Source: Paenibacillus soyae
GTDB taxonomy: Bacteria; Bacillota; Bacilli; Paenibacillales; Paenibacillaceae
Length of the DNA stretch: 64,000 bases
Direction: 5' to 3'
NCBI RefSeq assembly: GCF_024623455.1
Contig: NZ_JANIPJ010000015.1
Coordinates: 1-64,000, forward strand
Position 1 is the first letter of the stretch. Every line of letters starts with the position of its first letter. A program made the translations under genes and the position numbers. The notes under the pieces are model-generated. The model saw nothing but the letters and a program-made list of their open reading frames with translations, ran no database searches and was not told the origin of the DNA. Positions 1 to 9,033 of the stretch are shown here, in pieces.

Positions 1-119
1 ATTGCGGATTGGGATCATTCGTGCGAAGCATAAAAAAACACCGCGCTTTCTGTGGGATGGTTACTAACTACATTATACCATATTAACGCGGTGATTTATT
101 GAAGTTTATAACTTTCTCA

Positions 120-147
120 ACAGCCTGGAATTCGCGGCTGTTTTTTT
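120..147 (+). terminator. Rho-independent terminator
   Basis: A short hairpin (ACAGCC at 120-125 pairing with GGCTGT at 136-141) is followed by seven T residues. It would end a transcript entering from left of the window; no gene for it is visible here. Confidence 0.5.
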
Positions 148-672
148 GTTTCCGGGTTTTATTCCGCGGCTCCGCTGGGGGAGGGAGATTACTCGTGTGG
201 GTAACGACGAATGGAATCGGATGAGCAGGGGAGGGAGAGTAACCGGGTTTTCAGATGTGCGTGGTGGGGCGGTGGAAGGGTCGTGTTCGAGGGAGTCAGG
301 TTTTCTAGAGTAACTAGTTAGTCGATTTCGTTCGTGTGTGGTGCGGCGGTGAGGCTGATGTTCGTGTACAGGAGTGCGAGGACTGGCGTGCGTACCTACC
401 CGCTCGCTCGCTTGCTCGAAATAGCGGCATTTTCGGAGTTATTTTTATGTGTGAAGGAGGGGTGGCTGGGAATAGCGGCAATAATACCGTTATTTTTGAG
501 GGCAGCTGGATAATCGGGCGATATGGGCTGCAATAAAGGTAAAATCGCCGCTATTCTCAAATCAAGGGTAGTTTGGTCAAAAATAAGGGTACTATGTCCG
601 CTATTTCATCCCATTTCTTCTATTCCGGAACGGCTGTGGCAGGACTCACCTCTCCCTCGCAGCCGATGCCGG
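148..672. other. Intergenic region with repeat, no gene
   Basis: I see no convincing coding sequence here: the short open frames have no ribosome site and no recognisable protein. The right half (415-607) is an intergenic repeat listed separately. Nothing clear is visible between 148 and 414. Confidence 0.5.
415..607 (+). repeat. Four-core palindromic intergenic repeat, copy A
   Basis: The segment carries four copies of an AATAGCGG-type core: two direct (near 419 and 470) and two inverted (near 547 and 597). Its reverse complement matches 10189-10387 over its full length, with the same order of conserved blocks: TTTTCGGAGTTATTTT, ATACCGTTA, GGTAAAATCGCCGCTATT and GGTACTATGTCCGCTATTTC. The sequence between the blocks has diverged. 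No open reading frame is shared, so this looks like a dispersed non-coding element that can fold into a long dyad rather than part of a gene. Confidence 0.75.
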
Positions 673-1341
673 CTAAAGAAGCAATAGCGCCGACGGCTGA
701 AGCTCGTACCGTACTGTTCGTCTACTGTCTGCCCCAGTTATCCCTCGAAACCACCCTTCATCCGTTAATTGCTGCATCTTGCGAATCGCCGTTTTCTGAT
801 TGATGCGAAGATGGCTCACTACGTCGATGGGACGAAGCGGGCGCGCAAGCGTGCAAGCTAGCCGAATGATCTCGCGCGTTGCCGCGAAATCGTGATTAAG
901 CGGTGTAGGAGTGACCTGAAACCGGCTCATCACCATGCGAAGCAGCGTGATGCACACCTCGGGCCGGTGGGCGACATCGTCGTAGGAGAACGAGATGACC
1001 TGGTAGCCCATGGCGACGAGGAAGGTTTCCCTATTGAGCTCCTTGCAGTACTTCTGCCGATCCATATCGCGGACATGGGGGCCGAAGCCTTTGATTTCGA
1101 TAACGAGCCGGACTGACCGCGTAATCCACAAAAAGTCGCAAAAATAAGATTGGCCGCGCCAGTGGAGCACCTCGTATTCCGGATGTAAATGCTCAAGGCT
1201 GCCGACCAAGGGCCACCAGACGTTTTGGCAAAATAACCTCTCCGCTTCCCGGTGCCCTCGCTCCAAACGTCCGCGTCTCTCGCCGCTCCTCCTCTCCAAG
1301 TGCTGCCGCAAAAATGCTTCATGCGCTTCATCAAATGTCAT
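673..1341 (-). CDS. DUF559/Vsr-like nuclease-fold protein with C-terminal winged helix
   Basis: About 222 residues from the ATG at 1341, which follows a strong AAGGAGG; a longer frame to 1386 exists but lacks a ribosome site. The middle (about residues 65-140) has the pattern of PD-(D/E)XK nucleases of the Vsr/DUF559 type: an Asp in FCDFLW, then EIKGFG, then a helix leading into a strand with GYQVISFSYDDV. The last 60 residues look like a winged helix (PIDVVSHLRINQKTAIRKMQ). This type is common in Paenibacillaceae as an unstudied DNA-processing or DNA-binding protein. No methyltransferase or other restriction partner is adjacent. The fold assignment is by motif only; catalytic activity is unproven. 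Confidence 0.6.
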   Translation of the reverse strand: MTFDEAHEAFLRQHLERRSGERRGRLERGHREAERLFCQNVWWPLVGSLEHLHPEYEVLHWRGQSYFCDFLWITRSVRLVIEIKGFGPHVRDMDRQKYCKELNRETFLVAMGYQVISFSYDDVAHRPEVCITLLRMVMSRFQVTPTPLNHDFAATREIIRLACTLARPLRPIDVVSHLRINQKTAIRKMQQLTDEGWFRGITGADSRRTVRYELQPSALLLL

Positions 1342-1518
1342 GTTCCTTCCTGCCTCCTTAAGAAAATAAAAACGTCCCGTCTCCATTCGCCAAGGAATGA
1401 AGCGGGACGTTCTTCGTCATCTGCCTCCTATTATAGTTGTCCGGCGCGCGGAGGTCCATCTGATTATTGGGATCGGCGCTTGTGGGAAGATGTTAGTATG
1501 AAATTGATGTTGTGAGAT

Positions 1519-1568
1519 TACGATATATCGCATAGACTAAAGGTGTTAAACTAATGCGATATATCGTA
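1519..1568. promoter_or_regulatory. Twin-palindrome operator upstream of padR
   Basis: A perfect 15-bp inverted repeat (1519-1533 against 1554-1568). Each arm contains the self-complementary 10-mer CGATATATCG, with centres 36 bp apart. It lies 175 bp upstream of the PadR start. PadR-family repressors commonly bind AT-rich dyads and regulate their own operons, so this is a good candidate for the site recognised by the next gene. Binding is inferred from position and symmetry. Confidence 0.55.
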
Positions 1569-1742
1569 TCTGCAATTTGTGATTAGAACGAAACACGGAA
1601 TGAGCTGCGGTCTGTGCCAAATGGCATGAAGCATACGGCGATGAAGTGAAGCATGTAAAAACAGTTAGTACGCAATTTTTGCCGGATTGAAGACGGAAGA
1701 CGATTAATGTTTACGGTATACGACACAAAGGAGCCAAGATCC

Positions 1743-2387
1743 ATGAACCAAAGCTGGACACCCGAGGAGCAATTGTTCCTCAATCATGGCGCCGGGCGGG
1801 AGCGAAGCTCTTCGGGACGGCGGTTCTTCACGAGAGGCGGCGTCAAATACGCGCTGCTCGAGCTGCTCACGGCGGAGCCGATGCACGGCTACCAGATGAT
1901 GAAGTCGCTGGAGGAGCAGTCGGGAGGGACGTACAAACCGTCGGCGGGCTCGATCTACCCGACGCTGCAGATGCTGCGGGACCAAGGCTTCGTCACGTCT
2001 TACAAGCAAGAGGACGGGAAGAAGATATTCGCCATAACGGAGGAAGGAAAGACGTTCCTCCGGGAGGAAGCAAGCAGCATGCTGCTGCAGCAGATGGATG
2101 AACGCAGCCGTACAGGGCGCGGCTTCGAGGAGGAGCGCGAGGAATGCCGGTTTGATCGGGGGCACGACCACCAGCACGCCCCCCAGCACGAGCACGAGCA
2201 GGAACCCGAGCAAGAGCGAAAGCGTAACCGCCGATTGACCCCGGCGGGCAAGGAGCTGCTTCATCTGCTTAAGGCGGCCGAAAAATCGGCGATGGAGGAT
2301 GCGGCCAAGGCGGTCAAGCTCCGCGCGATTCTAGCCGAGCTCAAACAATCTTTATCCGACATAGCGGAGAGGGGAGACGCGACATGA
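1743..2387 (+). CDS. PadR-family transcriptional regulator with His-rich insert
   Basis: About 214 residues from the ATG at 1743, preceded by AAAGGAGCC; an upstream frame to 1707 lacks such a site. Residues about 35-105 form the PadR winged helix (KYALLELLTAEPMHGYQMMKSLEE, followed by GSIYPTLQMLRDQGFV). The C-terminal helix expected for dimerisation is at about 165-205. Between them is an unusual hydrophilic stretch with GHDHQHAPQHEHE followed by Glu/Gln/Arg-rich residues, not typical of the family. The stop overlaps the start of the ABC exporter (ATGA), so the two are one operon and the regulator probably controls the exporter. A metal- or ligand-sensing role for the His cluster is speculation. 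Confidence 0.88.
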   Translation: MNQSWTPEEQLFLNHGAGRERSSSGRRFFTRGGVKYALLELLTAEPMHGYQMMKSLEEQSGGTYKPSAGSIYPTLQMLRDQGFVTSYKQEDGKKIFAITEEGKTFLREEASSMLLQQMDERSRTGRGFEEEREECRFDRGHDHQHAPQHEHEQEPEQERKRNRRLTPAGKELLHLLKAAEKSAMEDAAKAVKLRAILAELKQSLSDIAERGDAT

Positions 2388-4234
2388 GAGGAGACCAAGG
2401 CTTACAGCAGAATGCCGTGAATGCAGCAAGAGGAATGGGCGTCCGAAAATTCGGCTCGGGCGAGAAGGTGAAGCCGGCCAGCATCTATTCCATGTTCCTC
2501 CGCATCTTCGACCACGCGAGGACGGAGTGGAAATCGCTTGCGATCGCGCTCGCGAGCATCATCCTGATCTCGCTGCTCGAATTCGTCGTGCCGCAGCTAA
2601 CGAAATATACGATCGACACGGTTATTCCCGGGAAGCTGTTCGGGAAGCTGGCGTTGATCGGTGCGGGCGTGTTAGGTGCGGCCATCGCGCTCGGCATCCT
2701 CCGGTATCTAAGCACTTCCGTCATGGCATCGATCGGGCAGAAGGTGCTCTACAAGCTGCGCAACGACTTATACCGCCATCTTCAGCGGCTCGACGTTGCG
2801 TATTACGACCGCAACCGAACGGGAGACCTGATGTCCAGGGTGACGAACGACGTCAGCATTCTCCAACAGTTGATTTCCTCCAGCATGATGCAATTGTTCA
2901 CCGACGTATTCACGTTCACGGCCATTGCCGTATATATGCTTGCCATAGACTGGAAGCTGACGGTGCTCCTGCTCGCGACGTTCCCGTTCATGATCTGGAC
3001 GACCCGGCTGTTCGGCAAGCGGATCCGGGCGTCGTTCCGCAAGGTGCAGGAGTCGCTTGCCGACGTGAGCGACCATCTGCAGACGACGCTTACGGGCATC
3101 CGTCTGGTGAAGTCGTTCACCGCGGAGGACTTCGAAGCGGAGCGCTTCTCCGAGCGGACGCAGCGGAACATGGACGCGAACGTGCAGGTCGTGCGGCTTC
3201 GCGCCATGTACGAGCCGATCATCGACTTCATTAATTTCGCGGGGCTGGCAATCGTGCTCGTCTTCGGCGCTTGGCTAGTCATGAAGGATGCAATGACCGT
3301 CGGGACGGTCGTCGCCTTCATCGCCTACCTGCGACTGCTGCAAAATCCGGTGCGCCATTTCAGCCGTATCCTGAATACGATTCAGCAGGCGGCGGCCGCG
3401 TACGAACGCGTAATGGAGGTATTGAATACGAAAGCGATCATCACCGATAAGCCGAACGCCATCGAGCTTCCGCCCGCGAACGGCCGAATCCTCTTCCGCG
3501 ACGTCAGCTTCTCCTATTCGCAAGCGGCCCATTCCGAGGTGCTCCGCGGCTTCAATCTGGAGCTGAAGCCCGGCGAGGTAACGGCGCTTGTCGGTTCCTC
3601 CGGCTCGGGCAAAACGACGATCGCCCATCTCGTGACGAGATTTTACGATGTGCAGGACGGCAGCGTGACAGTCGACGGCCGCGACGTGAGGGACGTGACC
3701 TTGCATTCTCTAAGAGAACAGATCGGCATCGTGTCGCAGGACATCGTGTTGTTCAACGGAACGATCGAAGAGAACATCCGGTACGGGCACCAGGACGCGA
3801 CGGATGAAGAGGTGCGAGCCGCGGCCGAAGCGGCGAACGCGGCGGAATTCATTCAAGTGTTCCCGGAAGGCTACCGGACCCAGATCGGCGAGCGCGGCGT
3901 CAGGCTGTCCGGCGGACAGAAGCAGCGCATTTCCATCGCGAGGGCGATTCTGAAAAACCCGAAAATCATCATCCTAGACGAAGCGACGGCTTCGCTCGAT
4001 ACGGAATCGGAGCAGCTCATCCAAGCGGCGCTGGCCAAGCTGCTGAAGGGCCGGACCTGCCTCGTAATCGCCCACCGTCTCTCTACCATTCAGCAAGCGG
4101 ATCATATTTACGTGCTGGAGAACGGGCAGATCGAGGAGCATGGCACGCATGACGAGCTATTGGAGCGGAGAGGCAGGTACCGCGAGCTGTATGAGCTGCA
4201 ATTCCCGGCCGCGACCGATTCCGCATCGATATAG
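2384..4234 (+). CDS. ABC exporter, fused permease/ATPase (MsbA/MdlB type)
   Basis: 616 residues; the start overlaps the padR stop. A 30-residue hydrophilic N-terminus is followed by six predicted membrane helices (about 50-320) with the RLFGKRIRASFRKVQE coupling region. The nucleotide-binding domain has Walker A GSSGSGKTT, the signature LSGGQKQR, Walker B IIILDEATASLD and the switch His in VIAHRLST. It is a complete half-transporter that probably acts as a homodimer exporting lipids, peptides or drugs. The PadR partner suggests induction by a toxic compound. Substrate cannot be read from sequence. A terminator follows immediately, so the operon is two genes. Confidence 0.93.
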   Translation: MRGDQGLQQNAVNAARGMGVRKFGSGEKVKPASIYSMFLRIFDHARTEWKSLAIALASIILISLLEFVVPQLTKYTIDTVIPGKLFGKLALIGAGVLGAAIALGILRYLSTSVMASIGQKVLYKLRNDLYRHLQRLDVAYYDRNRTGDLMSRVTNDVSILQQLISSSMMQLFTDVFTFTAIAVYMLAIDWKLTVLLLATFPFMIWTTRLFGKRIRASFRKVQESLADVSDHLQTTLTGIRLVKSFTAEDFEAERFSERTQRNMDANVQVVRLRAMYEPIIDFINFAGLAIVLVFGAWLVMKDAMTVGTVVAFIAYLRLLQNPVRHFSRILNTIQQAAAAYERVMEVLNTKAIITDKPNAIELPPANGRILFRDVSFSYSQAAHSEVLRGFNLELKPGEVTALVGSSGSGKTTIAHLVTRFYDVQDGSVTVDGRDVRDVTLHSLREQIGIVSQDIVLFNGTIEENIRYGHQDATDEEVRAAAEAANAAEFIQVFPEGYRTQIGERGVRLSGGQKQRISIARAILKNPKIIILDEATASLDTESEQLIQAALAKLLKGRTCLVIAHRLSTIQQADHIYVLENGQIEEHGTHDELLERRGRYRELYELQFPAATDSASI

Positions 4235-4240
4235 TAACAG

Positions 4241-4266
4241 AAGGCAACGGTTCCGTTGCCTTTTTG
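4241..4266 (+). terminator. Terminator of the padR-ABC exporter operon
   Basis: The hairpin AAGGCAACGG/CCGTTGCC is followed by five T residues, directly after the exporter stop codon. Confidence 0.8.
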
Positions 4267-4393
4267 CATAATTTTGCACACGATTTTGATAGAAATAGAT
4301 GGTTTCTGATCTTGTAGAACCTAGCAGCGGAAGGTAGAATGGAAAAAAGATGCAATGATTCAAGCGCTTATATAAAAATGGAGGCGAAAAATA

Positions 4394-5086
4394 GTGACGC
4401 TAGCTGAATCGGACATCATTGTCGCGAGCGGAATCAAACGCACCTTCGGCAAAGGCTCGGGCTCTGTTCATGTGCTCAAAGGCGTCGACCTTGCCATTCC
4501 TTCCGGTTCGTTAGTCGCGTTCAAGGGCAGGTCCGGGTCGGGCAAGACGACTCTCATCAACCTGCTGAGCGCGCTGGATCGTCCGACCGAAGGAACGATC
4601 ACGTTCGAAGGCCGCGAGCTGTCCGGCTTGTCGAACAAGGAACGCGACAACGTGAGGCGCACGCGGATGGGGCTGATTTTCCAATCCTTTGCGCTTATAC
4701 CGTTAATGTCCGCCTACGAGAACGTGGAATTTATTCTTCGCGTATCCGGATTCCCGGCGGCCGACAGGAAGCTTGCCGCGACGACGGCGCTCGAGCAGGT
4801 GGGGCTTGGGCCGCGGATGAACCACCGGCCGTTCGAGCTGTCGGGAGGCGAGCAGCAGCGTACGGCCATCGCCAGGGCGATCGCCCATAAGCCAAGCCTG
4901 CTTCTGGCGGACGAACCGACCGCGGAGCTGGACAGCAAGACCGGGCTGCAAATTATGAAAGTGTTCCGGAACCTGGTCGAATCATCCGGAATGACCATCA
5001 TCATGACCACGCACGACCCCGCCATTATGGAGATTGTAGATCATGTGTACGAATTGGAGGATGGACAAATTGTCGTTCCGAGCTAA
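4394..5086 (+). CDS. ABC transporter ATPase, MacB/LolD type
   Basis: 230 residues from a GTG preceded by GGAGG. It is a stand-alone nucleotide-binding domain: Walker A GRSGSGKTT, Q-loop region FQSFALIPLMSAYENV, signature LSGGEQQR, Walker B LLLADEPTAELD and the H-loop MTTHD. The family energises mechanotransmission-type FtsX permeases that act with MacA-like adaptors. It is the first gene of a four-gene operon, and its 3' end overlaps the adaptor gene. Unusually, the operon has a second ATPase at its far end although only one permease gene is present. The two ATPases may form a heterodimer on the permease. Confidence 0.9.
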   Translation: MTLAESDIIVASGIKRTFGKGSGSVHVLKGVDLAIPSGSLVAFKGRSGSGKTTLINLLSALDRPTEGTITFEGRELSGLSNKERDNVRRTRMGLIFQSFALIPLMSAYENVEFILRVSGFPAADRKLAATTALEQVGLGPRMNHRPFELSGGEQQRTAIARAIAHKPSLLLADEPTAELDSKTGLQIMKVFRNLVESSGMTIIMTTHDPAIMEIVDHVYELEDGQIVVPS

Positions 5087-6098
5087 AAACAGCGCATTCG
5101 CCGCTCTTGCAATGAGTTTTATGATAGCGCTTACCGGGTGTACGCTTCTTCCCGCGGAGGAAGAGCCGCTTAAGCCTCCTCTCGTCAAGCCGAAGCAGGA
5201 AAATTACCGGACCACGGCCGTCGTGAAGGGATCGATCGCCCAAGAGGTGAAGGGCAACGGCACGCTCGAGTCGTACGAATCCGACTCGATCTCGTTCAAA
5301 TCCGAGGGCGGCCGCGTCAAGGAAATGCTGGTCCGCGCGGGAGCCGAAGTGAAGCGAGGCGACGTGCTTGTTCAGCTGGACGTCGGCGACATGGACATTA
5401 CGCTGAAGCAGCTGGAGATGAATCTGCTCTTGTCCAAGGCGAAGGTAAGGGACGCGAAGCTCGCGGGAGACGACGAAGCGCTTCGCATTGCCCAGCTGCA
5501 GCAGGAGATCGACGGGATGAAGTACGAGCGCATGCTGGAGTCGGTGAACGGCAAGCAGATTGTCGCCACGATGGACGGGACGGTGACGTTCGTGGCCCCG
5601 CTGGAGGAAGGGAATATCGTGAAGCCGTATGAGACGATTGTCATCATCTCGGATCCATCGAAGCTTCGCGTTTCATTCCAGGTGAGCTCCACCGCGGATG
5701 CCAGCAAGGTAGGCGTCGGCTTCAATGCTTCGCTAAAGCTCGGGGCGGACGAACCGATTGAAGGCAAAGTCTCGCAAACGCCTTCAAGCGCGCCTCTGAC
5801 GGAGGACGAGATGCTGAGGGAGCGGTACAAAAGCCATGTCTACGTAGAGACGGACCAGCTCCCGGCAACGGCAAAAATCGGAGACCGCGTCGACGTCACG
5901 ATCCGCCTCCAGGAGAGGGACGGCGCGCTTATTATTCCGAAGAGCGGATTGCGCAATTATTTGGGCAGAACGTTCGTGCGCGTGCTGGAGGATGGCGATA
6001 AGATCCGCGAGATCGACGTCGAACAAGGCATCGTCGGCTCGACCGAGGTGGAGATTACGAAAGGCGTGGAAGAGGGGCAGCTTATTATTTTGCAATAA
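5061..6098 (+). CDS. MacA/HlyD-like efflux adaptor lipoprotein
   Basis: About 345 residues. A lipoprotein signal ends in LTGC, so it is probably anchored to the outer face of the membrane. A biotinyl-lipoyl-like hairpin domain (GTLESYESDSISFKSEGGRVKEMLVRAGAEVKRGDVL), a coiled coil (about 120-165) and a beta-barrel region with TMDGTVTFVAPLEEGNIV and a membrane-proximal domain follow, as in MacA/YknX. The start is ambiguous: the ATG at 5043 has GGAG 10 bases upstream, the ATG at 5061 gives a good signal peptide but touches GGAGG, and a TTG at 5070 has ideal spacing. In each case the gene overlaps the preceding ATPase. Confidence 0.85.
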   Translation: MDKLSFRAKNSAFAALAMSFMIALTGCTLLPAEEEPLKPPLVKPKQENYRTTAVVKGSIAQEVKGNGTLESYESDSISFKSEGGRVKEMLVRAGAEVKRGDVLVQLDVGDMDITLKQLEMNLLLSKAKVRDAKLAGDDEALRIAQLQQEIDGMKYERMLESVNGKQIVATMDGTVTFVAPLEEGNIVKPYETIVIISDPSKLRVSFQVSSTADASKVGVGFNASLKLGADEPIEGKVSQTPSSAPLTEDEMLRERYKSHVYVETDQLPATAKIGDRVDVTIRLQERDGALIIPKSGLRNYLGRTFVRVLEDGDKIREIDVEQGIVGSTEVEITKGVEEGQLIILQ

Positions 6099-6148
6099 CG
6101 CCAAGGTTCCGCGCCACGGCACTTCGGTCCAGGGAGGTTAATTGAAGC

Positions 6149-9031
6149 ATGGCTTTATTCGTAATGATTATTCGCAAGATGGTGCAGAACAAATGGCTCG
6201 TATTCAGCTTGCTTATCGGCATTATCATGTCCGTCGCGCTCGTCAGCAGCATGCCGATCTATTCGGAGGCGATTCTGTCCCGCATGCTGAAGAAGGATCT
6301 GGAGATGTCGCAGACGGCCTCGGGGCGGTATCCGGGCGCGGTCTACTCGTCTATCTACCTCCCGAACAACAAACCGGAGCAGCATCTCCCGATGTTCGAA
6401 CGCGTGGATCGGGTCATCAAGGAAGAAGCGGCCCCCGGGTTCCGGCTTCCCATTCAAGCGCTTGTGACGGACCTGGTCTCCTCCTCGATGCGGATGAAGC
6501 TGGCGGACAATCCGGATACGAGCTCAAGATCCTATTTCTCCATGAACGTCAAGGCGTTCACCGATATAGAGGATCATATTAAGCTCAAGGACGGCAAATT
6601 ACCGGCCGCCGAGCCGGTCGACGGCATTTACGAGGTGCTAGTCACGGAGCAGGCTCTGAACAAATTCAAGACGGTGCTGGGTGCCGTATTCGCCGTGGAA
6701 GACGACAAAGTGGCGGAGAGAATGCTGTTCAAGCCCGTTGGCGTCATCGAGAAGGCGAAGGACGATGATCTTTATTTCCGCAACGCCAATCTTAGCGATC
6801 TAGGGAGCAGCTTCATTCTTCCGTATGAGACGGCGGAGACCTTGCTGCTGCACGAGCATCGGATACCGGCGGCCAGCTCGGGCTGGTATCTGGTCATGGA
6901 TTATTCCAAAATCGAATATCAGCATATTGAATCCTATCTCCGCACGCACGAGCTGTTAAGCGAGACGCTGCTTAAGACGGTGTCGCTGTATCAGCTGAAG
7001 CTTGAGGCGCTTGCCTTCGATACGATCGAAAAGTATTTGGTGCGCGCCGAAAATTTGAACGTGCTGATGTGGGCGCTCAACGTCCCGGTGCTTATCATGC
7101 TGGCGTTCTATATGTTCATGGTCGCGAATCTGATCGCCGGCAGGCAGAAAAGCGAAATCGCGGTGCTCCGGAGCCGCGGCGCCGCCCGCTGGCAGATCAT
7201 CGCTTCCTATCTGGTGGAAGGCGTTCTGCTCTGCGGAATCGCGGTCGCCCTAGGGCCCTTCTTAGGGGCGATGCTCACGAAGCTGCTCGGCGCGTCGAAT
7301 GGCTTCATGGAGTTCGTGCAGCGCGTCAGCCTGCCGATTCGCATTACGGAGACCCCTTATCTATACGGCTTATGGGCCGCGCTGGCCTGTCTCGTCATTA
7401 CCATTATTCCGATCATTCTGGCGACGAGAGTGTCGATCGTGGATCATAAGCAGCAGATGGCCAGATTAGTGAGGACGCCGATATGGCATAAGCTCTTCCT
7501 CGATGTCATTGCGCTTGCGCTCGCGGGCTACGGGCTGTACACGTTCAAGAAGAGACTCGCCGATATCCAGTCTTTGGGGCTTGGGGCGACGGACCTCAAC
7601 ATCGACCCGCTGCAGTTCATCGTGCCCGCCCTGTTCATCATGGGCGCCGGATTGCTCTTGCTGAGGCTGTATCCTTGGGTGCTCAGGCTGATTTATTGGA
7701 TCGGGAAGAAGTGGTGGCCGCCTTCCTTGTACGCTACGCTCATTCAGGTGGGGAGATCCAGCAGCCAATACCAATTTTTGATGATCTTCCTTATTATGAC
7801 GATCGCGACGGGCGTGTTCAGCGCGTCGGCCGCTCGGACGATTAATCTGAATACGGAGGATCGCATTCGATACGGCAACGGGGCGGACATCGTCATGAAC
7901 GTGAATTGGGTGAATGACGCGCCGCCGCCCGAAATGGCGGGCCCTCCCGGCGCCGGCGGAGGCGAGGCCGCGGTTCAAGCCGCGCCGGATCAAATCAATT
8001 ATTTGGAGCCGCCGTTCGAGCCGTTCCTGGAGCTGCCCGGCGTCGAGTACGGGGCGAAGGTATTCACGAAGGAGAAAGCGTATTTCTCCAAAGACCAGAC
8101 CATGGCGCAGGTTACGCTCATGGGGATCGACACGGATCAATTCGGCATGACGACCTGGTTCAGGGATTCGCTGCTTGATTATCCGCTGAACGATTATTTG
8201 AACCTGATGGCTTCGGAGACCGATGCGGTCTTAATATCCCGGACCGTCGCGGAGCAGAAGGAAGTTAAAGCAGGCGACACGATCTGGATCGGGTGGGAAG
8301 GCGTATCCCAGCAGCCGTTCCGGGTGTTCGGGATTATCGATTATTTCCCAACCTTTAACCCGCTGCCTCCCGAAGGCTTGATCGATTTGAACGACGAGAG
8401 CAGGGCGCCGATGCTCATCGTCGGCCATCTGTCGCGCATTCAGCTGCAGCTTGCGCTGGAGCCTTATCAGGTGTGGCTGAAGCTGAAGCCGGACGCGACG
8501 GTAGCCGAGTTTTATCAGGGCATCGAGGACAGCGAATTATCCGTGCAAAGCATCGTGAATACGAGGGACGACCTCGTGATGGCCAAAAACGATCCGTTCC
8601 TGCTCGCCTTGAACGGCATCCTGACGCTAGGCTTCGTTATTTCGCTGCTCGTCAGCTTTATCGGCTTCCTGCTGTACTGGGTGCTGTCGCTTCGCGGCAG
8701 AACGCTGCAGAACGGCATTTTGCGGGCGATCGGTTTATCCGTCAAACATCTGATCGCCATGCTTGCGGTCGAGCAGCTGCTGACGTCCGGCGTGGCGGTC
8801 TTGCTCGGGATCGTCGTCGGCAACGTCGCCAGCATGCTCTACGTGCCGAATTTTCAAATCGTCTTTAATCCGAACAGCCTCGTGCCGCCGTTCCTCGTGC
8901 AAATCGAGGAGGGCGATCTGCAGCGCATTTACGTCATCGTGGGTCTCATGCTCGCGGTCGGAATCGGCATTCTCGCATACATGCTGTCCAGGCTCCGCAT
9001 TCATCAGGCGCTTAAGCTCGGGGAGGATTAG
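6149..9031 (+). CDS. Large FtsX/MacB-type ABC permease with duplicated architecture
   Basis: 960 residues with a good GGGAGGT site. One membrane helix (about 14-33) is followed by an extracellular domain (about 35-300), three helices (about 308-440) containing the FtsX-like AVLRSRGAARWQII segment, more helices near 455-550, a second extracellular domain (about 565-810) and three final helices (about 828-955) with the matching GILRAIGLSVKHLIAML. This is two MacB-like permease halves in one chain, so one polypeptide could replace the usual dimer. The second extracellular domain contains a Pro/Gly-rich loop (DAPPPEMAGPPGAGGGE). Substrate unknown; with the MacA-like adaptor, efflux or envelope stress relief is likely. 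Confidence 0.88.
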   Translation: MALFVMIIRKMVQNKWLVFSLLIGIIMSVALVSSMPIYSEAILSRMLKKDLEMSQTASGRYPGAVYSSIYLPNNKPEQHLPMFERVDRVIKEEAAPGFRLPIQALVTDLVSSSMRMKLADNPDTSSRSYFSMNVKAFTDIEDHIKLKDGKLPAAEPVDGIYEVLVTEQALNKFKTVLGAVFAVEDDKVAERMLFKPVGVIEKAKDDDLYFRNANLSDLGSSFILPYETAETLLLHEHRIPAASSGWYLVMDYSKIEYQHIESYLRTHELLSETLLKTVSLYQLKLEALAFDTIEKYLVRAENLNVLMWALNVPVLIMLAFYMFMVANLIAGRQKSEIAVLRSRGAARWQIIASYLVEGVLLCGIAVALGPFLGAMLTKLLGASNGFMEFVQRVSLPIRITETPYLYGLWAALACLVITIIPIILATRVSIVDHKQQMARLVRTPIWHKLFLDVIALALAGYGLYTFKKRLADIQSLGLGATDLNIDPLQFIVPALFIMGAGLLLLRLYPWVLRLIYWIGKKWWPPSLYATLIQVGRSSSQYQFLMIFLIMTIATGVFSASAARTINLNTEDRIRYGNGADIVMNVNWVNDAPPPEMAGPPGAGGGEAAVQAAPDQINYLEPPFEPFLELPGVEYGAKVFTKEKAYFSKDQTMAQVTLMGIDTDQFGMTTWFRDSLLDYPLNDYLNLMASETDAVLISRTVAEQKEVKAGDTIWIGWEGVSQQPFRVFGIIDYFPTFNPLPPEGLIDLNDESRAPMLIVGHLSRIQLQLALEPYQVWLKLKPDATVAEFYQGIEDSELSVQSIVNTRDDLVMAKNDPFLLALNGILTLGFVISLLVSFIGFLLYWVLSLRGRTLQNGILRAIGLSVKHLIAMLAVEQLLTSGVAVLLGIVVGNVASMLYVPNFQIVFNPNSLVPPFLVQIEEGDLQRIYVIVGLMLAVGIGILAYMLSRLRIHQALKLGED

Positions 9032-9033
9032 GA

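Noticed and set aside
1..110. CACCGCG...CGCGGTG stem and TATAAT on the minus strand, as an IS end or small RNA
   Set aside because: Only a 7-bp stem with a 41-base loop; no transposase, no target duplication and no -35, so support is too weak.
4366..4379. CAAGCGCTTATA as a cre site before the first ATPase gene
   Set aside because: Central AAGCGCTT only; flanking consensus bases are missing.
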